From Faecalibacterium prausnitzii (lineage in GTDB: Bacteria > Bacillota > Clostridia > Oscillospirales > Ruminococcaceae): a DNA stretch of 64,000 bases. Under the pieces are notes generated by a model. That model was not told the origin of the DNA. It ran no database searches and saw only the letters and a program-made list of their open reading frames with translations. The stretch lies in NCBI RefSeq assembly GCF_003324185.1, contig NZ_PXUP01000017.1, forward strand, positions 1-64,000. The letters run 5' to 3'. Of this stretch, positions 7,278 to 15,449 are shown piece after piece. Position 1 is the first letter of the stretch. Every line of letters begins with the position of its first letter. The translations under genes and the position numbers were made by a program.

Positions 7278-7423
7278 GGAAACCTCCTTCAGATCATAAT
7301 AAAATGTGTCCGCTGCCGGGCAAACGGCTTTCCGCACCGTCCAGTAAAGTGGTCTGTCGGCCCTGCACTGCCAACGGACCGGGACGGCAAAACAGACGTC
7401 TGCCGCAACTGACACAAAAATAT

Positions 7424-7472
7424 TTGCAGCTTGTGTATTTGCTTTTTGTAAAATGTGCAAAATAAGCTGCAA
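7424..7472 (-). promoter_or_regulatory. Inverted repeat in the leader of the PFK operon
   Basis: TTGCAGCTT (7424-7432) and AAGCTGCAA (7464-7472) are exact 9-bp inverse copies with 31 AT-rich bases between them, about 150 bases upstream of the first PFK start. This may be a regulator site or part of the promoter. No clear -35/-10 pair stands out. The rest of 7278-7510 shows nothing else I can name. Confidence 0.35.
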
Positions 7473-7516
7473 TTCTATTGTACCCGTTTTGCCTGTTGTA
7501 TGCAAGACCCAATTGG

Positions 7517-7545
7517 TTGCACAGGCAAAAAAAATATGATAAAAT
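7517..7545 (+). promoter_or_regulatory. Promoter of the SGNH hydrolase gene
   Basis: TTGCAC (7517-7522), a 17-base spacer and TAAAAT (7540-7545) on the plus strand. Transcription would start near 7552, which rules out the ATG at 7544 and supports the ATG at 7619 as the translation start. Confidence 0.6.
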
Positions 7546-7618
7546 GGGTGCGCACTCCAAAATTACCGGGCAGAAGCACCTGCCTGTTGGGATAAATGCA
7601 GAAAGCTGGACAGAAAAT

Positions 7619-8635
7619 ATGGGCATTTCACACGAGTATCATTCGGCACCCCGGCGGCGCACACGCGGGGGCATCAGCGGCAAGCTGCGGCTGGCGGGGG
7701 TCATTGTGGCCATCCTGCTGGTCGCCTATGCGGTGACCGCCATCTTGGAAAAAGGGACTGTGGAGGAAGAAAGCACCCCGCAGACCGGCGCAGGCGGCAT
7801 TGCACAGAACATTCTGGCACCGCTGCCCATGCAGGGCGAGGCGGCTTCCGGCAGCGGCAGCGAGGGTGCAGCCGATAGCAGCGGCACAGCGCAGGCGGTA
7901 CAGCTGGAAAGCTTCGGCCCGGCCCGGCAGACCGATGGCGCTTATACCATTAAGGCGTATGACGCCAGTGTTATCCGGCAGCCGGCCTGCGGTCAGGTAG
8001 ACCTGAGCTATTTTTCGGACGCCGCCTTTCTGGGCGACAGCCTGACGGTGGGCTTCTCGGACTATCAGATCAATCTAAGCGGCGCGCTCATCTGCGGCTA
8101 TACGGGTGTGGGGCCGGACGCCATCGTCAACCGCGCCGCCGTCAAGAGCCCCACTCGCGGGCAGGAGGTGGCGCTGGATGTGCTGGCAGCGGCGCAGCCC
8201 AAAAAGCTGTATATCCTGCTGGGCACCAACACCTTGACCACCTTGGGGGCCTCTGACCGTTTTCTGGCCTACTACGGCCAGATGCTGGACGAGCTGCGCC
8301 AGACGCTGGGCGAGGACTGCATTATTTATGTGCAGTCCATCCCGCCGGTACGGCCTGCGGCAGCGGAAAAGAAGCCGGGGCTTGCCTCGGACGTGCTGCG
8401 CGGCGTGAACGAGCAGCTGGCACAGCTGGCTGCAAGCAAGGGCTGCGTCTATCTGGACCTGTGGGAGGCGCTGGCTGACGGCGAGGGCAACCTGAAAGAG
8501 ATGATCGCCGCACCAGACGGCGTGCACCTCTCGGCCGGCAACGGCTACGGCGCATGGGTCACCTACCTGCGCAACCACGCAAAATATTCCGCAAGTAACC
8601 CGTGGATCATGGGCAGCGCTTACAGCGCAGAATAA
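7619..8635 (+). CDS. Membrane-anchored SGNH/GDSL-family hydrolase
   Basis: 338 residues. A basic N-terminus (PRRRTRGG) precedes one membrane segment (about residues 25-45), then a Ser/Gly/Ala-rich linker and an SGNH domain. Block I is GDSLTVGF, block III is LLGTNTLT and block V is DGVHLS, giving the Ser, Asn and Asp-x-x-His of the family. It is therefore predicted to be an esterase or deacetylase acting outside the membrane, perhaps on cell-wall or polysaccharide acetyl groups; the substrate is unknown. The start at ATG 7619 follows from the promoter position, although its ribosome-binding site (AGCTGGA) is weak. It stands alone between a promoter and a strong terminator. Confidence 0.8.
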   Translation: MGISHEYHSAPRRRTRGGISGKLRLAGVIVAILLVAYAVTAILEKGTVEEESTPQTGAGGIAQNILAPLPMQGEAASGSGSEGAADSSGTAQAVQLESFGPARQTDGAYTIKAYDASVIRQPACGQVDLSYFSDAAFLGDSLTVGFSDYQINLSGALICGYTGVGPDAIVNRAAVKSPTRGQEVALDVLAAAQPKKLYILLGTNTLTTLGASDRFLAYYGQMLDELRQTLGEDCIIYVQSIPPVRPAAAEKKPGLASDVLRGVNEQLAQLAASKGCVYLDLWEALADGEGNLKEMIAAPDGVHLSAGNGYGAWVTYLRNHAKYSASNPWIMGSAYSAE

Positions 8636-8646
8636 AAAACAAAAAG

Positions 8647-8709
8647 CAGGTGCACCGCCTTTTCAAAAGCCAACGCTTTTGATAAAGATGCGGTGCACCT
8701 GTTTTTTTG
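8647..8709 (+). terminator. Terminator of the SGNH hydrolase gene
   Basis: CAGGTGCACCGC (8647-8658) pairs with GCGGTGCACCTG (8690-8701), followed by seven T. A second short stem (TCAAAAGC/GCTTTTGA) sits in the loop. Confidence 0.85.
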
Positions 8710-8711
8710 TA

Positions 8712-8870
8712 TTACTTTTTATCCTGTGGGTCATCCAGCCCTTTGAACATCACCATGCCCAGATTTGCAAAGCTGGCACCCAGCACAAAACCCACTGTCC
8801 CCAGCGACACACTGAACAAAACGCCCATGGCAATGCCGAACAGGATGCCCGCGATTTGACTTTTCTTCAT
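8712..8870 (-). CDS. Small membrane protein at the end of the GntR-ABC operon
   Basis: 52 residues from ATG 8870: MKKSQIAGILFGIAM and on, with one or two hydrophobic helices (about 7-42) and a charged GLDDPQDKK tail. The stop of the ABC permease (8872-8874) lies one base upstream of this ATG, so translation is coupled. No domain is recognised. Its place suggests an accessory subunit or immunity-like component of the exporter. Confidence 0.65.
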   Translation of the reverse strand: MKKSQIAGILFGIAMGVLFSVSLGTVGFVLGASFANLGMVMFKGLDDPQDKK

Positions 8871-8871
8871 C

Positions 8872-9513
8872 TTACTGCTCTGCCTTTCCGTACCATGCAA
8901 CGGACAGCCGCCACGAGAGAGCATACAGCGCCAGCGCCGCCGCCAGCACGACCACTCCCACCAGCGCAGAGCCATGGGCGGGTAGGATGCTGTTCAGCAG
9001 AATCCCACCGGAGGACACCGTAATGCCCATCAAGGCTCCCAGCATACCAATGCAAAGATAATACACATATTTTGCCTTCTCGTAGCCAAAGCGGTAGGTC
9101 AACGGCAGCAGGATGATGTTGCCCAGCAGGGTCAGCATCGCCACCTGAAGCAGGGTCGCCACGGTGATCTGCACCGTCACCGCACCCCAGAGCAGCTGTG
9201 CCGCTGCCAGCGCTGCCATGCTCAGCAGCTCCGCCAGCACCATACCGCACAGTCCGATGAGGTATTTGCCGCCCACGATCTGCTCTTTTGTCACCGGCAG
9301 GGCGGCGCTGTAAGCGCTGAACCGGCTGTTCTGGTCGTACGCCAACAATGTCATGGGCGACATTCCCAGCATAAGCCCGCTGTACAGCATAAAGAAATTA
9401 GACCCTTCCTTCATGAAAAACGTTCCCATCAGCATCATAGCCACCGACATCAGAATGATCCATCTGGTGTAGCTCCACATCTGATAGGCATCCTTCAATA
9501 ACAGACCTTTCAT
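8872..9513 (-). CDS. ABC-2 type exporter permease
   Basis: 213 residues starting MKGLLLKDAYQMWSYTRW, with six hydrophobic segments in the ABC-2 permease pattern. The start is ATG 9513, whose ATGA overlaps the stop of the ATPase gene; a longer frame to 9690 lies within the ATPase gene and is a shadow. It should form the membrane channel with the ATPase encoded upstream. YtrA-type operons export or remove membrane-active compounds in Bacillus; the substrate here is unknown. Confidence 0.8.
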   Translation of the reverse strand: MKGLLLKDAYQMWSYTRWIILMSVAMMLMGTFFMKEGSNFFMLYSGLMLGMSPMTLLAYDQNSRFSAYSAALPVTKEQIVGGKYLIGLCGMVLAELLSMAALAAAQLLWGAVTVQITVATLLQVAMLTLLGNIILLPLTYRFGYEKAKYVYYLCIGMLGALMGITVSSGGILLNSILPAHGSALVGVVVLAAALALYALSWRLSVAWYGKAEQ

Positions 9514-10355
9514 TGCACGTTCTCCCCTTTCACCATCAGTACAAACAATTCCTCGATGCTCACCGGGGTAAGCTCTGCTCCGGCGGGCATTGCATCCCGT
9601 CGCACAAGTGCCTCGGCACCGTAGGGGGTGACCCGCTTGCCGTACACCTGTGCATCCAGTGCCGCCAGCTGCGCCGCCGTGCCGTGCCACAGAGCGTATT
9701 CCTCCCGCAGGGCGTCCTTCTCCTCACAGAGCAGCAGCCTGCCCTTGTGCAGGAAGGCGATGGTATCGCACAGCTTTTCCAAGTCGCTGACGATGTGGGA
9801 GGAGATGAGAATGGAGTGGTTTTCATCCCGGGCAAAGTCCAGCAGCAGGTCGGTCACCTCGTCCCGCACCACCGGGTCCAGCCCGTTGGTGGCTTCGTCC
9901 AACAGCAGCAGCTTCGGGTGGTGCGCCAGTGCCACGGCGATGCACAGCTTCATCTTCATGCCGGTGGAGTAGTCCTTGTACTGCTTTTTGTCCGACAGGC
10001 CGAACTTTTGGCACAGCTCCGCATAGGCGGCAGCGTCCCAGTTGCGGTAGATGCCTGCCATTACCTTGCCCGCCTGCACCGCGTTCAGGCACAGGGGGAT
10101 GCCCTCGCTGCCCAGCACCACGCCGATTTCCTCCTTGGCACGGACAGAAGCGGTGCGGCTGTCCCTGCCAAGAATGGTCACGGTGCCGCCGTCCCGCTGC
10201 ACCATGTCTAAGATCAGCCGGATGGTGGTGCTTTTGCCCGCTCCGTTTTCACCAATCAGGCCGCAGATGGTGCCCCCGGACAGGGTCAGGTCCAGCGGCC
10301 CAAGGGTAAAGCCCTTATAGTGTTTTGTAAGTCCCTGCAGTTCCAGTGCGTTCAT
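9510..10355 (-). CDS. ABC transporter ATP-binding protein
   Basis: 281 residues. Walker A is GENGAGKST (about 36-44), the signature is degenerate (YSTGMKMKL) as in many ABC-2 exporters, and Walker B is LLLLDEATNGLDP. A 70-residue tail after the H-loop region is typical for this exporter class. The start is ATG 10355, behind GGGAGGGC; a GTG 15 bases upstream also exists. It begins 3 bases before the end of gntR (stop 10358-10360) and overlaps the permease start by ATGA, so the three genes are tightly coupled. Confidence 0.9.
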   Translation of the reverse strand: MNALELQGLTKHYKGFTLGPLDLTLSGGTICGLIGENGAGKSTTIRLILDMVQRDGGTVTILGRDSRTASVRAKEEIGVVLGSEGIPLCLNAVQAGKVMAGIYRNWDAAAYAELCQKFGLSDKKQYKDYSTGMKMKLCIAVALAHHPKLLLLDEATNGLDPVVRDEVTDLLLDFARDENHSILISSHIVSDLEKLCDTIAFLHKGRLLLCEEKDALREEYALWHGTAAQLAALDAQVYGKRVTPYGAEALVRRDAMPAGAELTPVSIEELFVLMVKGENVQ

Positions 10356-10357
10356 GT

Positions 10358-10729
10358 TCAGCCCTCCCACAGCAGTTCCAGCATCTCCCGCAGTTCTTCC
10401 CTGCTCAGCCCGCAGGATGCGGACAGGCGGACGGCCTCGGTAAGATGCTCTTCAATCTTTTTCAGGTTTTCTTCCCGTAGCAACTCGGTGTTTTTCGGGG
10501 CTACAAAAAAGCCCTTTGCCGGTACTGCGTAAAGAAAGCCCTCTTTTTCCAGTTCATCGTAGGCGCGCTTGGTAGTAATGACGCTGATGCGCAGATCCCG
10601 TGCCAGCCCCCGGATGGATGGCATGGCCTCGTCCGGCTGCAAAGCCCCGCTGATGATCTGCTGCTTGATCTGGTTGTAGATCTGGTCATAGATAGGCGCG
10701 CCGCTTTTGTTGTTGATAAACAGTTCCAT
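10358..10729 (-). CDS. GntR-family regulator, YtrA type
   Basis: 123 residues. Residues about 12-78 form the GntR winged helix (IYDQIYNQIKQQIISG, then AMPSIRGLARDL and TTKRAYDELEKEGFL). The short C-terminal part (about 45 residues, no ligand-binding domain) is the mark of the YtrA subfamily, which represses adjacent ABC exporters. The start is ATG 10729 behind AAAGGAG. Its promoter overlaps a perfect inverted repeat (10759-10781), so autorepression is the straightforward reading. Confidence 0.88.
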   Translation of the reverse strand: MELFINNKSGAPIYDQIYNQIKQQIISGALQPDEAMPSIRGLARDLRISVITTKRAYDELEKEGFLYAVPAKGFFVAPKNTELLREENLKKIEEHLTEAVRLSASCGLSREELREMLELLWEG

Positions 10730-10758
10730 CGGCTGCTCCTTTAACGATTGCGTCTTGT

Positions 10759-10799
10759 CTGTATATGCACAGTATATACAGTAGATACAGATTTGTCAA
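10759..10799 (-). promoter_or_regulatory. Promoter and operator of the GntR-ABC operon
   Basis: The minus strand has TTGACA (10794-10799), a 17-base spacer and TATACT (10771-10776). CTGTATAT (10759-10766) and ATATACAG (10774-10781) form a perfect inverted repeat that covers the -10 box. A bound GntR dimer there would block RNA polymerase. Confidence 0.8.
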
Positions 10800-10808
10800 G
10801 AGGGTGCG

Positions 10809-10850
10809 CAAAAAAAATACACCCGCCGCCCAAAACGGACAGCGGGTGCA
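10809..10850 (-). terminator. Terminator of the dapF-dapL operon
   Basis: The minus strand reads CACCCGC, a 15-base loop, then GCGGGTG (10820-10848) followed by T-A-T8. It sits 14 bases past the dapL stop. Confidence 0.8.
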
Positions 10851-10863
10851 ATTTTTATGGGTT

Positions 10864-12051
10864 TTACAGTGCCTTGATGGCGGTCTTGATGCGCTCGGCG
10901 GCAAGCTTGGTCTTTTCCGCATCGCCGAAGGCGGTCAGGCGGAAGTAGCCCTCGCCACACTCGCCGAAGCCCACACCGGGGGTGCCCACAACGCCGCAGT
11001 TTTCCAGCAGCCAGTCAAAGAACTCCCAGCTCTTCATGTTGCCGGGGCAGCGCAGCCAGATGTAGGGGCTGTTCTTGCCGCCGCAGTACCACACGCCGCA
11101 CTCGTCCAGTGCATCGGCAATGACCTTTGCGTTGCGGCGGTAGTAGTCCAGATTGGACTGGATCTCGGCCATGCCGCTCTCGGTGAACACGGCGGCAGCG
11201 GCGCGCTGTACCACATAAGGCACGCCGTTGAACTTGGTGGTCTGACGGCGCAGCCACAGCTTGTTGATGTTCATGCCCTCGCGCTCCAGTTCCTTGGGCA
11301 CGACGGTGTAGCCGCAGCGGGTGCCGGTAAAACCTGCGATCTTGGAGAAGGAGCAGATCTCCACGGCACACTGGCGTGCACCCTCGATCTCGAAGATGCT
11401 GCGGGCAAGCTCACCCTCCGAGATGAAGCACTCGTAGGCGGCATCGTACAGGATGATGGCATCATTCTTGCGGGCGTAATCCACCCATGCTTTCAGCTGT
11501 GCGCGGGTGTAGGCAGCGCCGGTGGGATTGTTGGGGCTGCAGATATAGATGATGTCTGCCTTCACGCTCTCGTCCGGCATGCCAAGGAAGCCGTTTTCCT
11601 GCCCGGTACGGCTGTAAATGATCTTGCGGCCATCAGTGACGTTATCGTCCACATAGGTGGGGTACACGGGGTCCGGTACCAGCACGGTGTTGTCCACATC
11701 GAACAGCCCAAGCAGATTTGCAAGGTCGCTCTTTGCGCCGTCCGAGATAAAGATCTCGTCCTCGGCGATCTGGGTGCCGCGGCCGGCGTAGTAGCCCTGA
11801 ATGGCCTGCTTGAGAAAGGGGTAGCCCTGCTCCGGGCCGTAGCCGTGGAAGCCCTCTTTGGTGCCCATCTCCGCAGCGGCGTCGCGCATGGCCTGCACCA
11901 CGCACTTTGCCAGTGGCTGGGTCACATCGCCGATGCCCAGACGGATGATCTCCTTTTCCGGGTGTGCTTCCTGATACGCAGCCACCTTGTGGGCAATGTC
12001 CACGAACAGGTAGCTGGCCTTCAGCTCGTTGTAATGCTTGTTCATCTTCAT
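10864..12051 (-). CDS. dapL: LL-diaminopimelate aminotransferase
   Basis: 395 residues. It converts tetrahydrodipicolinate directly to LL-diaminopimelate, with glutamate as donor, in lysine and cell-wall synthesis. Motifs are GDVTQPL at 41-47 (diagnostic of DapL), SPNNPTG at 172-178, D203 in LYDAAYE and the PLP lysine K237 in SFSKIAGFTGTR. Its partner dapF lies upstream in the same direction, separated by a 114-base gap filled by a palindromic repeat. The start is ATG 12051; a second ATG two codons later is possible. Confidence 0.95.
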   Translation of the reverse strand: MKMNKHYNELKASYLFVDIAHKVAAYQEAHPEKEIIRLGIGDVTQPLAKCVVQAMRDAAAEMGTKEGFHGYGPEQGYPFLKQAIQGYYAGRGTQIAEDEIFISDGAKSDLANLLGLFDVDNTVLVPDPVYPTYVDDNVTDGRKIIYSRTGQENGFLGMPDESVKADIIYICSPNNPTGAAYTRAQLKAWVDYARKNDAIILYDAAYECFISEGELARSIFEIEGARQCAVEICSFSKIAGFTGTRCGYTVVPKELEREGMNINKLWLRRQTTKFNGVPYVVQRAAAAVFTESGMAEIQSNLDYYRRNAKVIADALDECGVWYCGGKNSPYIWLRCPGNMKSWEFFDWLLENCGVVGTPGVGFGECGEGYFRLTAFGDAEKTKLAAERIKTAIKAL

Positions 12052-12079
12052 GATACTTTCCCTCGCTTCTATATTGTGG

Positions 12080-12160
12080 AACCCTCTCAGGCATCTCGCG
12101 TCCGCTCGATGCCAGCTCCCCCGAAGGGAGAGCTGGCGCCGTCAGGCGACTGAGAGGTTT
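12080..12160. repeat. Palindromic intergenic repeat, copy A
   Basis: The outer arms are AACCCTCTCAG (12080-12090) and CTGAGAGGTT (12150-12159). Inside are GGCATC/GATGCC and AGCTCCCCC-GAA-GGGAGAGCT stems. The same building blocks recur at 47041 and 61937. It fills the dapF-dapL gap and would fold in the mRNA. Confidence 0.75.
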
Positions 12161-12165
12161 CTTAT

Positions 12166-13005
12166 TTACACTTCGGTCGTGCCCTCGCACACGGTCTCGG
12201 CTGCACCGGTCATGAGCAGCTGCTTGCCGGGCAGCACCCGGATGGTCAGCTCGCCGCCGCGCAGCTGCACATGGACGTCCTCCCCGGCGGGGCAGATGCC
12301 CAGCTCGGTCAGGGCTGCCACGGTGGCACAGGTGCCGGTACCGCAGGCCCATGTCTCGCCGCTGCCGCGCTCCCACACGCGCATCTTCAGGTGGGTGGCA
12401 TCCACCACCTGCACAAACTCGGTGTTGATGCGCTCCGGGAAGTTTTCGTGGTGCTCAAAGCCCGGGCCGATCTGCTCCAGCTTCAGGCTGTCCACCTCCG
12501 GTACAATGGTCACGCAGTGGGGGTTGCCCACGCTGATGCAGGTCACCCGCCACAGGTTCTCTTCCACCTGAAGGGGCAGATCCACCAGTGGCCCTTCACC
12601 CATGTTCACGGCTGGCAGCGCCGCCGCCATGGCGGTGTAGGTACCCATCTCTACCTGCCACAGCCCTTCGCCCATGCGGGAAACGGTCTTTAAGCCGCTC
12701 AGGGTGTCGATGGCAAGCTTCGGCTTTGCCATGCCGTGGGTGTACAGCCACTCGGCCACGCAGCGGATGCCGTTGCCGCACATCTTGCCCTCGCTGCCGT
12801 CCGCATTGAAGATGCGCATCATGGCGTCTGCCCCGGCTGTGACCGGTGCGCAGATGCAGATAATACCGTCCGCGCCGATGGAAAAGTGCCGCCGGGACAA
12901 GCGCTCTGAAAGCGCAGCGATCTCCTGCGGCACACCGGAGGTGCGGCAGTCCAGATAAATATAATCGTTGGCGCAGCCCTGCATTTTGGTGAATGAAAGC
13001 TTCAT
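12166..13005 (-). CDS. dapF: Diaminopimelate epimerase
   Basis: 279 residues. It interconverts LL- and meso-diaminopimelate, the step after DapL. Both catalytic cysteines are visible: C76 in MCGNGIRC and C221 in WACGTGTCA. Length and the two-half architecture match the family. The gene is first in the dapF-dapL operon and has its own promoter at 13062-13090. Confidence 0.95.
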   Translation of the reverse strand: MKLSFTKMQGCANDYIYLDCRTSGVPQEIAALSERLSRRHFSIGADGIICICAPVTAGADAMMRIFNADGSEGKMCGNGIRCVAEWLYTHGMAKPKLAIDTLSGLKTVSRMGEGLWQVEMGTYTAMAAALPAVNMGEGPLVDLPLQVEENLWRVTCISVGNPHCVTIVPEVDSLKLEQIGPGFEHHENFPERINTEFVQVVDATHLKMRVWERGSGETWACGTGTCATVAALTELGICPAGEDVHVQLRGGELTIRVLPGKQLLMTGAAETVCEGTTEV

Positions 13006-13061
13006 GCTTATCGCTCCTTATAAAAGGGACTGGTCAGTCCCTGTAAACTCATTACTTTATA

Positions 13062-13090
13062 ATGATAAAAAAACCGGCACGAGATGTCAA
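13062..13090 (-). promoter_or_regulatory. Promoter of dapF-dapL
   Basis: The minus strand has TTGACA (13085-13090), a 17-base spacer and TATCAT (13062-13067), ahead of dapF. It diverges from the acyl carrier protein promoter 50 bases away. Confidence 0.7.
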
Positions 13091-13140
13091 GGGAAAAAAC
13101 AGCTTTCAGACAATTTTCTTCAGTTGCTGCAAAACAGGGC

Positions 13141-13169
13141 TTGACAATACGCACTGCATGGGATATAAA
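13141..13169 (+). promoter_or_regulatory. Promoter of the acyl carrier protein gene
   Basis: TTGACA (13141-13146), a 17-base spacer and TATAAA (13164-13169) on the plus strand, about 105 bases upstream of the ATG. Confidence 0.8.
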
Positions 13170-13282
13170 AAAAGAGAGCGCTTTGTACAGCAGGCAAGGC
13201 TGTGCCGGATACCGGAGGCTTTTTCCGGGGCACGGCGGGCTGTACGCGTATGCAATACAACTGCAAAAAGGAGACCACAGGA

Positions 13283-13519
13283 ATGGATACTTTTGAAAAA
13301 ATCCGTGCATTGCTGGCTGAGCAGCTGGACGTTGACCCGGCAAAAATCACGCTGGAAAGCGATATCATGAGCGATTTTGAGGCTGACAGTCTGGATATCG
13401 TAGACATGGTGATGACGCTGGAAGACGAGTTCGGCATCGAGGTGCCGGACGACGCCATCGAGTCCCTGCGCACCGTAGGCGATGTGGTAAACTTTGTGGA
13501 CAGCCACGCGCAGAACTGA
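13283..13519 (+). CDS. acpP: Acyl carrier protein
   Basis: 78 residues, a normal ACP length. The phosphopantetheine attachment serine is S36 in EADSLDIV, followed by the usual acidic helix (DMVMTLEDEFGIEVPD). It carries growing acyl chains in fatty-acid synthesis. The start is ATG 13283 behind AAAGGAG; the upstream frame from 13202 is not part of it. The gene stands alone between its promoter and a strong terminator, away from fab genes, so it could also serve another acyl pathway. Confidence 0.92.
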   Translation: MDTFEKIRALLAEQLDVDPAKITLESDIMSDFEADSLDIVDMVMTLEDEFGIEVPDDAIESLRTVGDVVNFVDSHAQN

Positions 13520-13529
13520 TTTTTTAGGC

Positions 13530-13586
13530 AAAAGCCCCGCCTTTGCAGTGCGGCACACGGCCGTGCAGGCAGACGGGGCTTTATTA
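13530..13586 (+). terminator. Terminator between acpP and proS
   Basis: AAAGCCCCG (13531-13539) pairs with CGGGGCTTT (13574-13582), followed by ATTAT. The G/C-rich loop forms further pairs. It separates acpP from proS. Confidence 0.75.
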
Positions 13587-13641
13587 TGGTTCGTGCGGAA
13601 CGTAAAGCGTTTGGCGCACGGCCTTGGGAGGATATAACAAA

Positions 13642-15081
13642 ATGGCAAAAGACAACAAGAAGCTCGTGCAGGCGATCACCAGTCAGGAAGAAAACTTTGC
13701 ACAGTGGTACACCGACATCTGCGTAAAAGCAGAGCTGGTGGAGTATTCCAGTGTGAAGGGCTTTATCATCCTGCGCCCCTATGGTCAGGCCATCTGGGAA
13801 CTGATCCAGAAGGATCTGGACGCCCGGTTCAAGGCTACCGGCCATGAGAATGTGGCTATGCCGGTGCTGATTCCGGAGAGCCTGCTGCAGAAGGAAGGCG
13901 AGCTCGTCAATGGCTTCGCGCCGGAGGTGGCGTGGGTCACGATGGGCGGCTCCGACAAGCTGGAGGAGCGTCTGGCAGTACGTCCCACCAGCGAGACCAT
14001 GTTCTGCGACCACTGGTCCCGCGTGCTGCACAGCTACCGCGAGCTTCCCATGAAGTACAACCAGTGGTGCAGCGTAGTGCGCTGGGAAAAGACCACCCGT
14101 CCCTTCCTGCGCAGCCGCGAGTTCTGGTGGCAGGAGGGTCACACCATCCATGAGACCGCTGCCGAGGCCGAGGCTGAGACCCAGCAGCAGCTGAACTGCT
14201 ATGCAGACACCTGCGAGCAGGATCTGGCGATCCCCGTGGTGAAGGGCCGCAAGACCGACAAGGAAAAGTTTGCCGGTGCCGAGGCCACCTACACCATCGA
14301 AGCCATGATGAAGGACGGCAAGGCTTTGCAGAGCGGCACCAGCCACTACTTTGGCGACAAGTTCAGCAAGGCTTACGATGTCACCTTTACCGGCCGCGAC
14401 AACCAGCTGCATCATCCGTTCCAGACCAGCTGGGGCGTTTCCACCCGTCTGGTGGGTGCTATCATCATGACCCACGGCGATGACGACGGCCTGATCCTGC
14501 CCCCGGCCATTGCCCCCATTCAGGTGGTGGTGGTGCCCATTGCCGCCCACAAGCCCGGCGTTTCCGAAAAGGCTGCCGAGCTGGCCGAGAAGATCAGCAA
14601 GTACGCCCGCGTGAAGCTGGACGACAGCGACAACGCCCCCGGCTGGAAGTTTGCCCAGTGGGAGATGAAGGGCGTACCCCTGCGCCTGGAGATCGGCCCC
14701 AAGGATCTGGAAAAGAATCAGTGCGTGCTGGTGCGCCGCGACACCCGCGAGAAGGTCTTTGTGAGCTTGGACGAGCTGGAGACTGCCATTCCCGCCCAGC
14801 TGGAAGCTCTGCGCAAGGACCTGTACCAGCGTGCACTGGAAAACCGCGAAAAGCGCACCTGGGCTGCCACCACCATGGACGAGGTGAAGGAGCTGGCCAA
14901 GGCCAACACCGGCTACATCAAGACCATGTGGTGCGGCGACCTTGCCTGCGAGATGAAGATGAAGGAAGAGGCCGGACTTTCCAGCCGCTGCATGCCCTTT
15001 GAGCAGGAGCAGCTCAGCGATGTGTGCCCCTGCTGCGGCAAGCCCGCCAAGGCCATGGTCTACTGGGGCGTTGCTTACTAA
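13642..15081 (+). CDS. proS: Prolyl-tRNA synthetase, short (type 3) form
   Basis: 479 residues; charges tRNA-Pro. The class II signature motifs are visible: motif 2 is the [16 protein letters not shown] stretch and motif 3 the THGDDDGL loop. The protein lacks the editing insertion of the common bacterial form and ends in a Cys-rich tail ([18 protein letters not shown]), features of the archaeal/eukaryote-like type found in many clostridia. The start is ATG 13642 with GGGAGG 10 bases upstream. No T-box leader is present in the 60 bases between the preceding terminator and the gene. Confidence 0.95.
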   Translation: MAKDNKKLVQAITSQEENFAQWYTDICVKAELVEYSSVKGFIILRPYGQAIWELIQKDLDARFKATGHENVAMPVLIPESLLQKEGELVNGFAPEVAWVTMGGSDKLEERLAVRPTSETMFCDHWSRVLHSYRELPMKYNQWCSVVRWEKTTRPFLRSREFWWQEGHTIHETAAEAEAETQQQLNCYADTCEQDLAIPVVKGRKTDKEKFAGAEATYTIEAMMKDGKALQSGTSHYFGDKFSKAYDVTFTGRDNQLHHPFQTSWGVSTRLVGAIIMTHGDDDGLILPPAIAPIQVVVVPIAAHKPGVSEKAAELAEKISKYARVKLDDSDNAPGWKFAQWEMKGVPLRLEIGPKDLEKNQCVLVRRDTREKVFVSLDELETAIPAQLEALRKDLYQRALENREKRTWAATTMDEVKELAKANTGYIKTMWCGDLACEMKMKEEAGLSSRCMPFEQEQLSDVCPCCGKPAKAMVYWGVAY

Positions 15082-15177
15082 GCAGCTGCTTTTCTGAGCC
15101 TCTGCGCGGGACGATCTGAAATGGCCGCCGCGTGCGCTTTGGCCATCTTCAGTGGAAAGAATATTTTATAGTTCGGA

Positions 15178-15216
15178 ACAGCGGAACGCCTGCGGGCGTT
15201 CCGCTGTCCCCTTTTT
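15178..15216 (+). terminator. Terminator of proS
   Basis: ACAGCGGAACGCC (15178-15190) pairs with GGCGTTCCGCTGT (15195-15207), then CCCCTTTTT. Confidence 0.85.
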
Positions 15217-15295
15217 ACAGGAGGGGTCACAGAGGGAAACAGCTGTCCTATTGCTGGCAACCTGCACATTCTCTGCTATGGCACTCTCAGCAAAA

Positions 15296-15334
15296 AAGAA
15301 CCGTCACCCTGGCCGGTGACGGTTCTTAGTTTTT
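15296..15334 (+). terminator. Second terminator between proS and the epimerase-like gene
   Basis: AAGAACCGTCACC (15296-15308) pairs with GGTGACGGTTCTT (15315-15327), then AGTTTTT. It is a strong plus-strand terminator 80 bases after the first. The 15217-15295 stretch between them holds no gene that I can support. A weaker stem follows at 15419-15446 (AGCACGC/GCGTGCT plus T-run). Confidence 0.8.
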
Positions 15335-15449
15335 AAGAACTTACATCAAAAGGGCTGACCGCTTGTCGCAGTGCCTTTTCTATTTACAGTACACCCACTT
15401 TTGAGGTTTCTGTCAAGAGCACGCCGTTTCGTTTCTGCGTGCTTTTTTC

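Noticed and set aside
13587-13641. T-box or riboswitch upstream of proS (also checked at hisS and glyS)
   Set aside because: Leaders are too short and lack the T-box sequence and antiterminator pairing.
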